A stretch of 21,357 nt of DNA from JBOGDS01 sp050743075 (GCA_050743075.1 JBOGDS010000068.1:1-21357); one strand, 5' to 3'. Counted from the stretch's first letter, positions 7,901 through 16,231 are shown. The notes: generated from the sequence alone by a model not told the origin. Numbers and translations: made by a program.

Positions 7901-8155
7901 CAGCCGGCGGCGCACTCGTGCCCCGAGCTCTCTGGCCGCCTTGCGGGTGAATGTCAGGCCGAGCACCTGCTCCGGGCGCACCAGACCGTTCGCGACCAGC
8001 CACACGACGCGCGCCGCCATCGTCTCCGTCTTGCCGGAGCCGGCGCCGGCCACGACCACGCCCGGCTCGAGCGGCGCCACGATGGCGGCTGCCTGCTCAG
8101 GTGTCGGCACGGACTGCCCCAGCCGGCGGGCGAGCTCGTCCGCGGTGAACCTCAC
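4907..8155 (-). CDS. adnB: AdnB, subunit of the AdnAB helicase-nuclease
   Basis: This is a 1082-residue SF1 helicase fused to a RecB-family nuclease. It forms one subunit of the actinobacterial AdnAB complex that resects double-strand breaks for recombination. Helicase motifs seen: Walker A AGAGSGKT (residues 36-43), LGLTFTRKAARELGARV, Walker B LLDEYQDTS, GDPCQSIYGWRGAS, TVHGAKGLEWDAAFV and YVATTRARQLLV. Nuclease motifs seen: GTLFHAWLE, GRVDAVF, VEVVDWKTG and VQLAAYRLAF, so both active sites appear complete. The GTG at 8155 overlaps the adnA stop by 4 nt (GTGA), giving translational coupling, and reads RFTADELARRLG as expected for the family. It lacks the C-terminal four-Cys pattern found in the upstream subunit, which supports AdnB over AdnA. 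A longer upstream reading overlaps adnA and is not credible. Confidence 0.9.
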   Translation of the reverse strand: MRFTADELARRLGQSVPTPEQAAAIVAPLEPGVVVAGAGSGKTETMAARVVWLVANGLVRPEQVLGLTFTRKAARELGARVRRRLAQLAARGVLDAVLDRDPSLLDGEPTVVTYDALAGRIVGEHALRVGREPAARLVTEAVTWQYAARVVEGYAGDMHHVSHAPSTVIEDVLRLHGELAGHLVEPGRIGEFASALRAQVDALPALPRMKGSYYAEVERALAVQDARAQLVPLVEEFRALQRRNETADFGDQAELAARLATEFVEVGAAERERFAVVLLDEYQDTSHAQLVLLRALFGRGHPVTAVGDPCQSIYGWRGASAGTLTEFRHEFGTVDGRAAGQSSLTTSFRNGAEILSVANRLALPLRSEGLDVPELSCLPGQPASEVVASLHLTVDDEAADVARRARRFWDTSAEGRSVAVLVRNRSQMPRFDAALRAVELPVQVVGVGGLLTTPEVGDIVATLRVLADPARGDALMRLLTGARWRIGPRDLEALARWARTLVRGPDRSGARTAETGPVEGTAASAGDDVDPDEVDDRSIVDALDSLPHGGRLSAEGGRRLAALSAELRSLRRRVGQPLPDLVHDVERTLRLDVEVAARGGPNGRANLDRFLDVVAEFAASGEGPTLSAFLAYLDAAESAERGLRPGEVDLVGDCVQVLTVHGAKGLEWDAAFVTGLVDGVFPAGHAGDKAWLGKPAELPYPLRGDADALPRLGLEQARDQQEARDAFQRFGLDCGRAGRLEERRLAYVATTRARQLLVCTGYRWGDGTRPRTPSQFLVEVRDACAAGAGEIGIWVDEPEPGEPNPMDAVAREYYWPHDPLGPRRAVIEQGAALVRAAETGDDVTDLLGEAEVAAAAAEWDVEVDRLLAERERHSGDVAVEIPLPEHLSVSALVLLRDDPDALARAIRRPVPQPPAPLARRGTLFHAWLESRWGSPQLLDIDELPGSADEGAAHDRELATLRAAFLASAWADRTPAEVEAPFELLIAGVLVRGRVDAVFPTVDGSVEVVDWKTGRPPRDRAEESVRAVQLAAYRLAFARLCGLPLEQVGAAFHHIRENLTIRPVDVLDEAALERLLRSVPVAS

Positions 8156-11100
8156 GGCGTCACCTGCGCGCCATCCGGATGCACCGGGCAGGACGGGCGG
8201 GCGGGACAGAAGCCGCACCACGAGGTGCGCTGCGCCCGGAAGGCAGCGCCGGCCATGCCGTTGGCAGTCCGGCCCAGCAACTCCTCGGCCCATGCCGGGT
8301 CGTCTGAGTCGGCCAGCGGCTGCTGACGTTGCTCGCGGGCCTCGGCGTTCTTCGGGGCACCGAGCTGGACGAGAACCGCACCGCCCGATCGGCGCTGATC
8401 ACCGGCGACACCGTCGAATGCGCCGTGTTCGACCGCAAGCTGGTAGACGGCGAGCTGTGGGTGGCCAGGGAGGTCGTGCTCGACGACGGGAGACTTGGTG
8501 GTCTTGAAGTCGACGACGACGGGATGACCGTGCTCGTCCAGCTCGAGCCGGTCGACCCTGCCGGCCAGGCGGGCCCGGCCCACGTCGACGTCGAAGGCCT
8601 GCTCGACCGCCACCAACCTGCGTGGGTTGGACTTGAGCCACCGGCCCAGCCGCTCGACCATCGGCCTGGTCCGCTCGTACTCGCGCCGCCCCACCCAGCC
8701 GTCGCCGAGCTGGAGACCCGGCCAGAGCCGGTCGAACTCCTCGAGGAGCTGGACCTCGGACCAGTCGTGCCTGGCGGCCCGCTCGGCCAGATCGTGCAGG
8801 AGAGACCCGACGCCCGCCCTGGTGGTGTCGGTGTCGGTGGCGCCGCAGGCCTTGAGCAGCCAGCGCAGCTCGCAGCGGTTGAACTCCTCGACCTTGGACG
8901 GGGAGACGCGAACCGGCTCGCCCGGCGCGCGCAGCGGGGCGTCGTCGGAGAGGGCACCCAGCCCGTACCACCCGTCGGGCGCGGCAGCCCGAACGCCCGC
9001 ACCGGCCAGCTTGGCGAGCTGCCGGGCGGCACCGCGGCGCCGAGCCACCGGCTGTACCGGGTCGTAGACCACCCGCCGGAGCTCGGCGACGACCGAGGAC
9101 AGGTCGAGACCCCGTGCCGTCCGCTCGACCGGCCGTTCTTCCAGGCTCGGCGCAAGCGGGTCGAGGTCGTCGAGGAACCTCGACGGCTGGGCGTCGTCGG
9201 CCGCCACCGCTGTCACCAGGACCCTGCTGCGCGCGCGCGTGATGGCCACGTAGAACAGCCGGCGCTCCTCGGCCAGCCGTGCGCTCTGGCGGGCGCGCGC
9301 GGAGTCGTCGCGCCCTGCGAGCAGGTCGACCAGCGTCGCGGTTCCGAGCAGGCCGCCACGCCCCCGCAGGTCGGGCCATACCCCTTCCTGCACTCCCGCG
9401 ACGGCGACGAGGTCCCACTCCAGGCCCTTGGCTGCGTGCGCAGTCATGAGCTGGACGGCCGAGCCGGGCGGTGCGACCGTGAGCGCGCCGGCCGGCACCT
9501 GCTGACCTCGCAGGTGCTCGACGAAGGCCGCCGGGCCGGCGCCGGGGAGGCGGTCGACGAAGCGCGCCACCGCGTCGAACAAGGCAACCACGGCGTCGAG
9601 GTCGCGGTCCGCCGCCGTCCCGGTCGACCCCCCGAGCAGGGCGGCACGCGACCAGCGCCCGGCGAGGCCGCTGCCGGACCACACGCTCCACAACACGTCC
9701 TCGGCCGTGGCGCCGGGCTGGGCCACCGCGTGGCGTGCCGCATGGAGCAACTCGGCGACCCGGGCGACTGGCGCGACGGCTCGTTGGTCCAGCGGAGCCA
9801 GCACGGCCGCCTTGTCCAGTGCCTCGACCGGCAGTGCAGAGGAGGCCCGGCCGCCGCCGGTCTGCAACTCGTGCGACCGCAGCTCCTGCCGCGCCCGGCG
9901 CAGGGCCAGCGGGTCGGCCCCGCCCAGCGGGCCGGTGACCAGCGTGATCGCGAGATCGGCGTCGAGCTCACGCTGACCGGCCGTCAGCGCGAGCACGTCG
10001 AGCAACGCGCGCACGGGTCGCTGGTCGGCGAGCGCCACCTCCTCGAGCCGGACGGCGACGGGGACACCCGCACCGGTCAGGCCGCGCCGCAGCACCGGCA
10101 GCGCGACAGCCGACCGTACGAGGACGGCCATCGACTCCCACGGCACGCCGTCGAGGAGATGAGCTTCGCGCAGCCTGCCGGCGATGAACCCGGCCTCCTG
10201 GCTCGCGCTGGCGAGGACGTGTACGGACAGCTGCCCCGCGGCCCCGGGGTCGCCGGGAGTGAGACGGCGGTGCCCGTGCGGGCCACTGAGCCTCGCCGCC
10301 ACCCGTCGCGTCGCCGAGAGCAGGGTGGGCCCCGATCGGCGGGAGACCGTCAGCGCATGGACCGGCGCCGGGGTCCCGTCGGCGGTGGTGAACCGGTCTG
10401 GGAAGCGACGGACTCCGTCGACCTCGGCACCTCGGAACCCGTAGATCGACTGGTCGGGGTCGCCGACGACGACCAGGTCGCGTCCACCGCCGGCGACCAG
10501 GCTCAGCAGCTCCTCCTGAGCAGGGTCGGAGTCCTGGTACTCGTCGACGACCACGAACTCCCGGGTATCGCGTTCACGGGCCAGCAGCGCGGGGTCGTCG
10601 CGCAGTAGGTCGACGGCCGCCCGGACCAGCTCGGCCGGGTCGTACGCGGGTGGCTGGCGTAGCGCGGTGACCCCCGCGTACTGGTGGGCGAAGCGGGCGA
10701 CCGCCAGCCAGTCGTCACGCCGGTGTGCCCGACCGAGCGTCGCCAGCTCCGCCGGACCGACGCCGCGCTCCACGCTCCGCATCAGCAGGTCTCGCAGCTC
10801 CTCGGCGAACCCACGAGTCGTGAGCGCGACCCGCAACGGCTCGGGCCAGTAGTCGGCGCCCAGCTCTTCGAGATCACCCCGGAGCAGCTCGCGGATCAAC
10901 ACGTCCTGCTCCGCGCCGGTCAGCAGCCGGGGCTGCATCTCGCCCCGCAGCACGGCCTCACGGCGGAGCAGCCCGAACGCGTAGGAGTGGAACGTGCGCG
11001 CCAGCGGCTCGCGGACGGTGCGCCGCAGCCGGGCCGCGATGCGGTGGCGGAGCTCGCCCGCGGCCCGCCGGCTGAATGTGAGGACCAGGATCCGCCCCGG

Positions 11101-11255
11101 ATCGATGCCGTCGCGCTCGACCCGGTGCCGGGACCGGCCAGCACGATCAGCGGCCCGCCACGGTGCTCGACGACCCGGCGCTGGTCGGCGTCGAGCACCG
11201 GTGCGCCGACCGTTGCCCGCGACGCTCGCACCAGGCGTACTGCCGGCCCCCGCAC
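8152..11255 (-). pseudogene. adnA: AdnA helicase-nuclease subunit, disrupted at Walker A
   Basis: This is the partner of AdnB. The start is GTG at 11255, with a strong AAGGGGG 7 nt upstream. This frame reads VRLVRASRATVGAPVLDADQ and then IVLAGPGTG at about 11150-11121, where Walker A should finish with KT. Instead the frame goes wrong (SSATASIRGG). The next frame picks up at 11121 as VERDGIDPGRILVLTFSRRA and runs open to 8152. Relatives have about 12 residues (KTTTL..., as I recall) between these points, so roughly 37 bp, a number not divisible by 3, are missing. Everything downstream looks intact: VVDEYQDSDP, GDPDQSIYGFRGAE, TAHAAKGLEWDLVA, FYVAITRARS, nuclease GSLLHDL, GRVDRLELDEHG, VVVDFKTTKS and QLAVYQLAV. 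Cysteines at NRCELRWLL and CGFCPARPSC fit the AddB/AdnA-type iron-sulfur site. Repaired length would be near 1046 residues. Confidence 0.85.
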
Positions 11256-11342
11256 CGGACCACCCCCTTCGATTGGCCGCCATCCCACCACGGCACACCG
11301 ACAACGGGCTCCAGCGCCGCCGGATGCTGTCCGACGACACGA

Positions 11343-11408
11343 CTTCGACAGCGAGATGTTCGCAAAGATCGCCAATCCGGCCCGTTGACGAGCATCTCGC
11401 TATCGAAG
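11343..11408. repeat. Imperfect inverted repeat in the adnA-fic divergent region
   Basis: The arms 11343-11362 and 11389-11408 (consensus TTCGAYAGCGAGATGYTCG) pair at 18 of 20 positions around a 26-nt spacer. It lies 88 bp upstream of the adnA start. It may be an operator, a hairpin or a degenerate duplication. The remainder of 11256-11408 shows only the adnA Shine-Dalgarno (11261-11270). Confidence 0.55.
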
Positions 11409-12164
11409 ATGCTGCGAAGCCGCGCCGCCGCCCCATCCAACGGCTCCGACCACGTTGATCGTGCGAGCTCAAGCCCAGCATTGCCCGCCCGCCGGCGCCG
11501 GCAGCCGCGCGGGGGCGACGTCAAGGCTGCCGTCGCCCACGCCCAGTTCGAGACCATTCACCCGTTCGGCGACGGAAACGGGCGGACCGGGCGAGCCCTC
11601 ATCCACGTCATCCTCCGCCGACGTGGGCTCGCGCCTCGGTTCGTTCCGCCCCTCAGCCTCCTCCTGGCGACATGGGCAACCGACTACGTCAGCGGGCTGA
11701 CCGCCTTTCGCCATCTTCAGCCCTCCGACAGCCCTGGACGGTCCCTCGCTGCCCACGAATGGCTGCGCACGTTCGCCGCAGCCGTCACGCGCGCATGCAT
11801 CGACTCCGAGACCTATGCCACCCGCATCGACGAGCTCACGGCCGCCTGGCGTCAACAGCTGGGCGGCGTTCGAGCTAGCTCGGCGGCCCATCTCCTGCTC
11901 CGGGCGCTACCCGGAACGCCGGTCGTCACCGTCGACTCGGCTGCAGCCCTCATCGGGCGATCTGCCGTCCGCACCGGCGAGGCGGTCAACCGGTTGGTAG
12001 ACGCTGGCGTCCTGCGCCAGCGCAACATCGGCCGGCAGCGCTACCGCGTGTTCGAGGCCTCCGGCGTGCTCGATCTGTTCACCAGTCTGGAACGTGCGCT
12101 CGCGAGCCCGCCCGGCGACACTGCGATCGACCCACCGAACCACGTGGTTCCTCATCCGCGCTGA
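11409..12164 (+). pseudogene. fic: 5'-truncated Fic-domain protein gene
   Basis: From about 11510 the frame encodes the C-terminal two thirds of a Fic (AMP-transferase) domain. AHAQFETIHPFGDGNGRTGR carries the complete catalytic motif HPFxDGNGRxxR, followed by ALIHVILRRRGLAPRFV. Near the end comes a winged-helix-like region (TVDSAAALIGRSAVRTGEAV, then GVLRQRNIGRQRYRVF). Full-length relatives with this layout are about 370-400 residues. They have an N-terminal Fic_N region with the SSRIEG motif and a flap preceding the catalytic helix; neither is visible here in any plus frame. The first in-frame ATG (11409) adds about 34 non-family residues and has no Shine-Dalgarno. A truncated remnant is the likeliest reading, since an active Fic domain would lack its substrate-positioning flap. 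Its end overlaps the convergent alkyltransferase-like gene by 13 bp. Confidence 0.7.
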
Positions 12165-12487
12165 TCGACTCGGCCCGGGCGCCAGGCGGCGCGGCGCATG
12201 TCGACGTGGCTGCCGTCGGTGCTCAGCGGACACGACTCGGCGATCAGTTCGCGACGCGCCGCGACCTCGTGGCCGGGCGGGAGCCGTCCGGCCGCTGTGA
12301 CTACTCGCCACCACGGGACCGCACCCCCGTACGACGCCATGACAGCGCCGACCACGCGCGGCCCACCCCTGCCCAACGTCGAGCCGACGACCTCGGCCAC
12401 CGTGCCGTAGGCCATCACGCGCCCGGGTGGGATGCGCTCGACGAGCGAGAGCACCGCCTCGACGTACTCGTCGTCCACGCGGCCCAT
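12152..12487 (-). CDS. Alkyltransferase-like DNA-binding protein (MGMT-like, no catalytic Cys)
   Basis: This is a 111-residue protein made of the DNA-binding domain of O6-alkylguanine-DNA alkyltransferases. Seen: VLSLVERIPPGRVMAYGTVA (helix-turn-helix approach), then GPRVVGAVMASYG, then VPWWRVVTAAGRLP. The position that is Cys in the acceptor motif PCHRV is Trp here (PWWRV), and the following His is also Trp. It therefore cannot accept alkyl groups. Such ATL proteins bind O6-alkylguanine lesions and hand them to nucleotide excision repair. The ATG at 12487 gives the usual ATL length. The next gene upstream is divergent. The location near adnA, uvrD2 and moeZ matches the ATL of the mycobacterial block as I remember it. 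Confidence 0.88.
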   Translation of the reverse strand: MGRVDDEYVEAVLSLVERIPPGRVMAYGTVAEVVGSTLGRGGPRVVGAVMASYGGAVPWWRVVTAAGRLPPGHEVAARRELIAESCPLSTDGSHVDMRRAAWRPGRVDQRG

Positions 12488-12572
12488 GGTGCCGGTCGAT
12501 CCCGCCACGCCGGGGCACGATGATGCGGCCAGGCGGTGCCCCCACGGCGCCGGCATGGAACGATCGACACCG

Positions 12573-14996
12573 ATGGCGGAGACGGACGTGGCCGATATGC
12601 GGATTCCGGTCCGGGACATCCCGGTGGAGGAACCCCCGCTTCCTCGGCGTACGCGCCGGCCTCTGGACATTCTCCGGCTGGTCCTGACCACCCTTGCCAT
12701 CGCCGCCGTCGTCGGCCTGGCGATCATCGCCGAGCAGACGCTGTCCGGCCTGGCCGAGGACCTGCAGCAGATCGGCGACCGGATGCCCGACGGGCTGGTC
12801 GACACCCTCGCCGTCGCCGGTGAGCTCGTGGGTCTCGCGCTGCCGCCGCTACTCGTCGTGCTGCTGATGCTGCGCGGCCGGCTGAGAACGACGGCCGAGG
12901 TGTTGATCGCGGGCGTGCTCGCGGCCGTTGTCGCGGCCGTGATCTCCCGATGGCTGGTCGACGGCGGACCGGACGTGTTCGGCCGGGCGTTCGTGCCGGC
13001 GGTGCGATCCGTGCTCACCACGCCGGGCGTCCCCGCGGACGTCACCGGGCCGGTGCCACCATATCCGGCGCTGCTGGTCGCGATCATCACCGTCGCCGCC
13101 TGGATCGACCTCAAACGGGCGCGGCAGGCGGCGCTGTTCGCGATCACGGTCAGCCTGGCGGTCGGCCTGCTGGACGGCACCGCGACGGTCGCCGGAACGG
13201 TTCTCTCGCTGGGCGTGGGCCGCCTGGTCGGACTCGGCGTCCGGCTGGCCAGCGGGCGACCGTCGACGGCGCCGGATGGTCGCGCCGTCGCCACGTTGCT
13301 GAGCGCAGAGGGTCACGAGGTCCGAAGCGTCCGGTCCGACCAGGTCGACCAGCACCGCCGCTACGTCGTCGAGACCGCCGACGAGCCGCTCGGCGTGATC
13401 GTGCTCGACCGGGAGAACGAGGGCGCCGGCATCCTGGGCAGGACGATCGCCCGCGTGCGTACCCGCGAGGAGCTGCTCCCCCGGGAAGCGCTGACCATGC
13501 GCGCGGTCCTGGACCAGTCGGCACTGCTGTCGCTGGCCGTCAGCCGGGCGGGCGCTCGCACTCCGAGACTGCGGCAGGTTCTCAAGATCGGCGCTGACGC
13601 CGTCGCGATGGTGTTCGACCACGTGCCCGGACGGCCGCTCGCCGACGTGCGGGCGGACGAGATCAGCGACGCGACACTGCACGACCTGTGGCGTCAGCTC
13701 GACCGGCTGCGCAAGCACCAGGTGGCCCACCGGCGACTGTCGGGCCGCACGATCCTCCTCGGAGACGACGGTCGGGTGTGGTTGCTCAACCCGTCCGGCG
13801 GCGAGATCGCCGCCCCAGAGCTCGCCCTTCGGGTCGACCTCGCCCAGGCACTCGTCGGCATCGGCCTGGTGGTCGGTGCCGAACGGGCCGTCTCCACGGC
13901 CTTCGACGCCCTGGGCGCCGAGCGCGTGGCCGGTGCGGTGCCCCTGATGCAGCCGCTCGTGCTGGCCCGCACGACACGCAGCAGGCTCAAGGGCAGGCGG
14001 GCGCTGCTGAGCGAACTCCGCGACGGCGTCGTCGCCCGCGCCGACGTGGAGCCGGACGAGGCCATCCGGATCGAGCGGCTCCGGCCGCTGTCGCTGCTGA
14101 CCGGCGTCGGCGCTGTCGCCGCCGTCTACCTGGTGGGGACCCAGCTCACCGACGTCCCCTTCGGCGACCTGATCTCCCGAGTCCAGTGGGGCTGGGTCGC
14201 GGCCGCCGTGCTGTCGATGGGGCTGAGCTTCGTCGGTGCGGCCTGGGCGCTGCTCGGCTTCGTGCCCGAGCGGATCCCGTTCTGGCGGACGTTCTGCGCC
14301 CAGGTCTCACTCGGCTTCGTCCGGTTGGTCGCTCCTGCCACGGTCGGCACGGCAGCGATCAACATCCGGCTGTTGACGAAGGCCGGGGTGGCCGGACCGC
14401 TCGCCGCGGCCAGCGTCGCCGCCAACCAGGTCGGCAACGTCGCCGTCTCGATTCCCTTGCTCATCGTGCTCGGCATCGCGACCGGGTCGAGCGCTGCGGC
14501 GAGCCTCGAGCCGTCGCCCGCCATGCTCGCCGTCATCGGCGGGATCGTGGTGCTGGCGGGCTTGCTGCTTCTGGTGCCGCCGATCAGGGTTCGCGCACGG
14601 GCGGTGTGGATGAGCTTCGCCCAACGCGGCCTGCCCCGGTTGCTCGACGTGCTCGGCAACCCGCGCAAACTGACCGAGGCCGTCGGCGGCATCCTGTTGC
14701 AGGCAACCGCACTCGTGTTCTGCTTCTTCGCGTGCCTTCAGGCACTCGGCGCCGACGTCAACATCGCCGCGCTCGCGGTGGTGCAGCTCGTCGGCAACAC
14801 AGTCGGCATGGCGGTCCCGACGCCGGGCGGTCTCGGCGCCGTCGAAGCGGCGCTCACCGCCGGCCTCACGGCGATCGGGGTGGGGACCGGCGTGGCGGTC
14901 TCATCGGTACTGCTGTTCCGGATCGTGTCGTTCTGGCTGCCGATCCTGCCCGGCTGGATCCTGTGGACCCAGATGCAGAAGCGCAACCTCCTGTGA
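12573..14996 (+). CDS. Membrane protein: pseudokinase-like domain plus LPG-synthase/flippase-type TM domain
   Basis: This is an integral membrane protein of about 807 residues. The N-terminal third has around five hydrophobic segments (LRLVLTTLAIAAVVGLAIIA first). A soluble middle part contains VMVFDHVPGRPL, HRRLSGRTILLGDDGRVWLL and NPSGGE, which line up with the HRDxxxxN and DFG loops of protein kinases but lack the catalytic Asp residues, suggesting a pseudokinase. The C-terminal 300 residues hold 7-8 helices with FVRLVAPATVGTAAINIRLL and VGMAVPTPGGLGAVEAAL, the pattern of the lysylphosphatidylglycerol synthetase TM family (UPF0104/AglD-like). A role in flipping or modifying a lipid or polyprenyl-linked molecule is inferred. 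There is no aminoacyl-transferase domain as in MprF. The ATG at 12573 is preferred on codon use; 12555 is possible. It ends 32 bp from the convergent moeZ. Confidence 0.82.
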   Translation: MAETDVADMRIPVRDIPVEEPPLPRRTRRPLDILRLVLTTLAIAAVVGLAIIAEQTLSGLAEDLQQIGDRMPDGLVDTLAVAGELVGLALPPLLVVLLMLRGRLRTTAEVLIAGVLAAVVAAVISRWLVDGGPDVFGRAFVPAVRSVLTTPGVPADVTGPVPPYPALLVAIITVAAWIDLKRARQAALFAITVSLAVGLLDGTATVAGTVLSLGVGRLVGLGVRLASGRPSTAPDGRAVATLLSAEGHEVRSVRSDQVDQHRRYVVETADEPLGVIVLDRENEGAGILGRTIARVRTREELLPREALTMRAVLDQSALLSLAVSRAGARTPRLRQVLKIGADAVAMVFDHVPGRPLADVRADEISDATLHDLWRQLDRLRKHQVAHRRLSGRTILLGDDGRVWLLNPSGGEIAAPELALRVDLAQALVGIGLVVGAERAVSTAFDALGAERVAGAVPLMQPLVLARTTRSRLKGRRALLSELRDGVVARADVEPDEAIRIERLRPLSLLTGVGAVAAVYLVGTQLTDVPFGDLISRVQWGWVAAAVLSMGLSFVGAAWALLGFVPERIPFWRTFCAQVSLGFVRLVAPATVGTAAINIRLLTKAGVAGPLAAASVAANQVGNVAVSIPLLIVLGIATGSSAAASLEPSPAMLAVIGGIVVLAGLLLLVPPIRVRARAVWMSFAQRGLPRLLDVLGNPRKLTEAVGGILLQATALVFCFFACLQALGADVNIAALAVVQLVGNTVGMAVPTPGGLGAVEAALTAGLTAIGVGTGVAVSSVLLFRIVSFWLPILPGWILWTQMQKRNLL

Positions 14997-15028
14997 GGGG
15001 ATCACGCGCTTTGGAGCGGCGGCATCGG

Positions 15029-16231
15029 TCAGTACGACGGCTGGCTGGGGTCGATCTGGTTGACCCAGGCCGCGACACCGCCGCCGACGTGCACGGCGTC
15101 GGCGTAGCCCGCCCCCTTGACGACGGCCAGCGCCTCGGCCGACCGGGCACCGGACTTGCAGTGCAGCACCACCTGCTTGTCCGACGGCAGCTTCGGAAGC
15201 GCCTCGCCGGTCAGGAACTCGCCCTTCGGGATCAGCACGGCACCGGGGATCCGGTTGATCTCGTACTCGTTCGGCTCCCGGACGTCGATGAGCGCGAACT
15301 CACGCTCCCCGCGCTCGCGGGCCTCGAGCCAGTCGGCCAGCGTACGGACCGAGATCGTCGAGTCCACGGCTGCCTCGGCGGCCTCGTCGCTGATGGCACC
15401 GCAGAACGCCTCGTAGTCGACCAGTTCGGTGACGGTCGGGGTCTTGCCGCAAATCGCGCACTCGGGGTCCCGACGGACGTTGACTGTCCGGTACGACATC
15501 TCGAGGGCGTCGTAAACCATGAGCCGACCGAGCAGCGGCTCGCCGACACCGGTCAGCAGCTTGATCGCCTCGGTCACCTGGATCGACCCGACGGACGCGC
15601 ACAGCACGCCCAGCACGCCACCCTCGGCGCACGACGGAACCATCCCCGGCGGCGGCGGCTCGGGGTACAGGCAGCGGTAGCACGGGCCCGTGCCCCCGGG
15701 GGCAGATGGCCAGAACACACTTGCCTGTCCATCGAAGCGGTAGATCGACCCCCACACGTACGGCTTGCCGAGCAGCACGGCGGCGTCGTTGACCAGGTAG
15801 CGGGTGGCGAAGTTGTCGGTGCCGTCGACGATCAGGTCGTAGCCGGCGAAGATCTCCATGACATTGTCGTTGTCGAGCCGCTGCTCGTGCACCACGACGT
15901 TCACGTACGGGTTGATCTCGACGACACTGGCCTTGGCGGACAACGCCTTGGGCGTCCCGACGTCGGACTGGCCGTGGATCACCTGGCGCTGCAGGTTGGA
16001 CTCGTCGACGACGTCGAAGTCGACGATGCCCAGCGTGCCGACACCGGCCGCGGCCAGGTACATCAGCGCCGGCGAGCCGAGACCACCGGCACCGATGATC
16101 AGCACGCGAGCGTTCTTCAGCCGCTTCTGCCCGACCATGCCGACGTCGGGGATGATCAGGTGCCGCGAGTAGCGGCGAACCTCGTCGACACTCAGCTCGG
16201 CGGCAGGTTCGACCAGCGGGGGCAGCGACAC
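15029..16231 (-). CDS. moeZ: MoeZ-type adenylyltransferase/sulfurtransferase (ThiF + rhodanese)
   Basis: This is a 400-residue two-domain enzyme. The ThiF/MoeB domain (residues about 15-260) has RYSRHLIIPDVGMVGQKRL, ATP-binding GAGGLGSP (47-54), DFDVVDESNLQRQ, DGTDNFATRYLVND, and zinc-ligand pairs CYRC and CAIC. The C-terminal rhodanese domain has LIDVREPNEYE and active-site loop HCKSGARS. The family adenylates the C-terminal glycine of small ubiquitin-like sulfur carriers (CysO, MoaD- or ThiS-like) and thiolates them for cysteine, molybdopterin or thiamine synthesis. The ending WVNQIDPSQPSY is typical. The GTG at 16231 has GGAG 6 nt upstream; a longer in-frame reading to 16330 adds unrelated residues. 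It lies 70 bp downstream of the co-directional hydrolase. All catalytic residues are present. Confidence 0.93.
   Translation of the reverse strand: MSLPPLVEPAAELSVDEVRRYSRHLIIPDVGMVGQKRLKNARVLIIGAGGLGSPALMYLAAAGVGTLGIVDFDVVDESNLQRQVIHGQSDVGTPKALSAKASVVEINPYVNVVVHEQRLDNDNVMEIFAGYDLIVDGTDNFATRYLVNDAAVLLGKPYVWGSIYRFDGQASVFWPSAPGGTGPCYRCLYPEPPPPGMVPSCAEGGVLGVLCASVGSIQVTEAIKLLTGVGEPLLGRLMVYDALEMSYRTVNVRRDPECAICGKTPTVTELVDYEAFCGAISDEAAEAAVDSTISVRTLADWLEARERGEREFALIDVREPNEYEINRIPGAVLIPKGEFLTGEALPKLPSDKQVVLHCKSGARSAEALAVVKGAGYADAVHVGGGVAAWVNQIDPSQPSY

Noticed and set aside
8329..10608. Plus-strand open frame of 759 codons
   Set aside because: It is antisense to the adnA coding region, which carries unambiguous helicase and nuclease motifs. 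Long shadow frames are expected at this GC content.
11343..11410. Short peptide FDSEM(F/L) read on both strands, possibly a gene fragment
   Set aside because: It is the consequence of the inverted repeat. Too few residues exist on either strand to assign a family.
11256..11481. Upstream extension of the adnA reading frame to 11481
   Set aside because: The peptide before VERDGIDPG in that frame has no family resemblance. The real N-terminus (VRLVRASRATVGAPVLDADQ) is in another frame starting at 11255.
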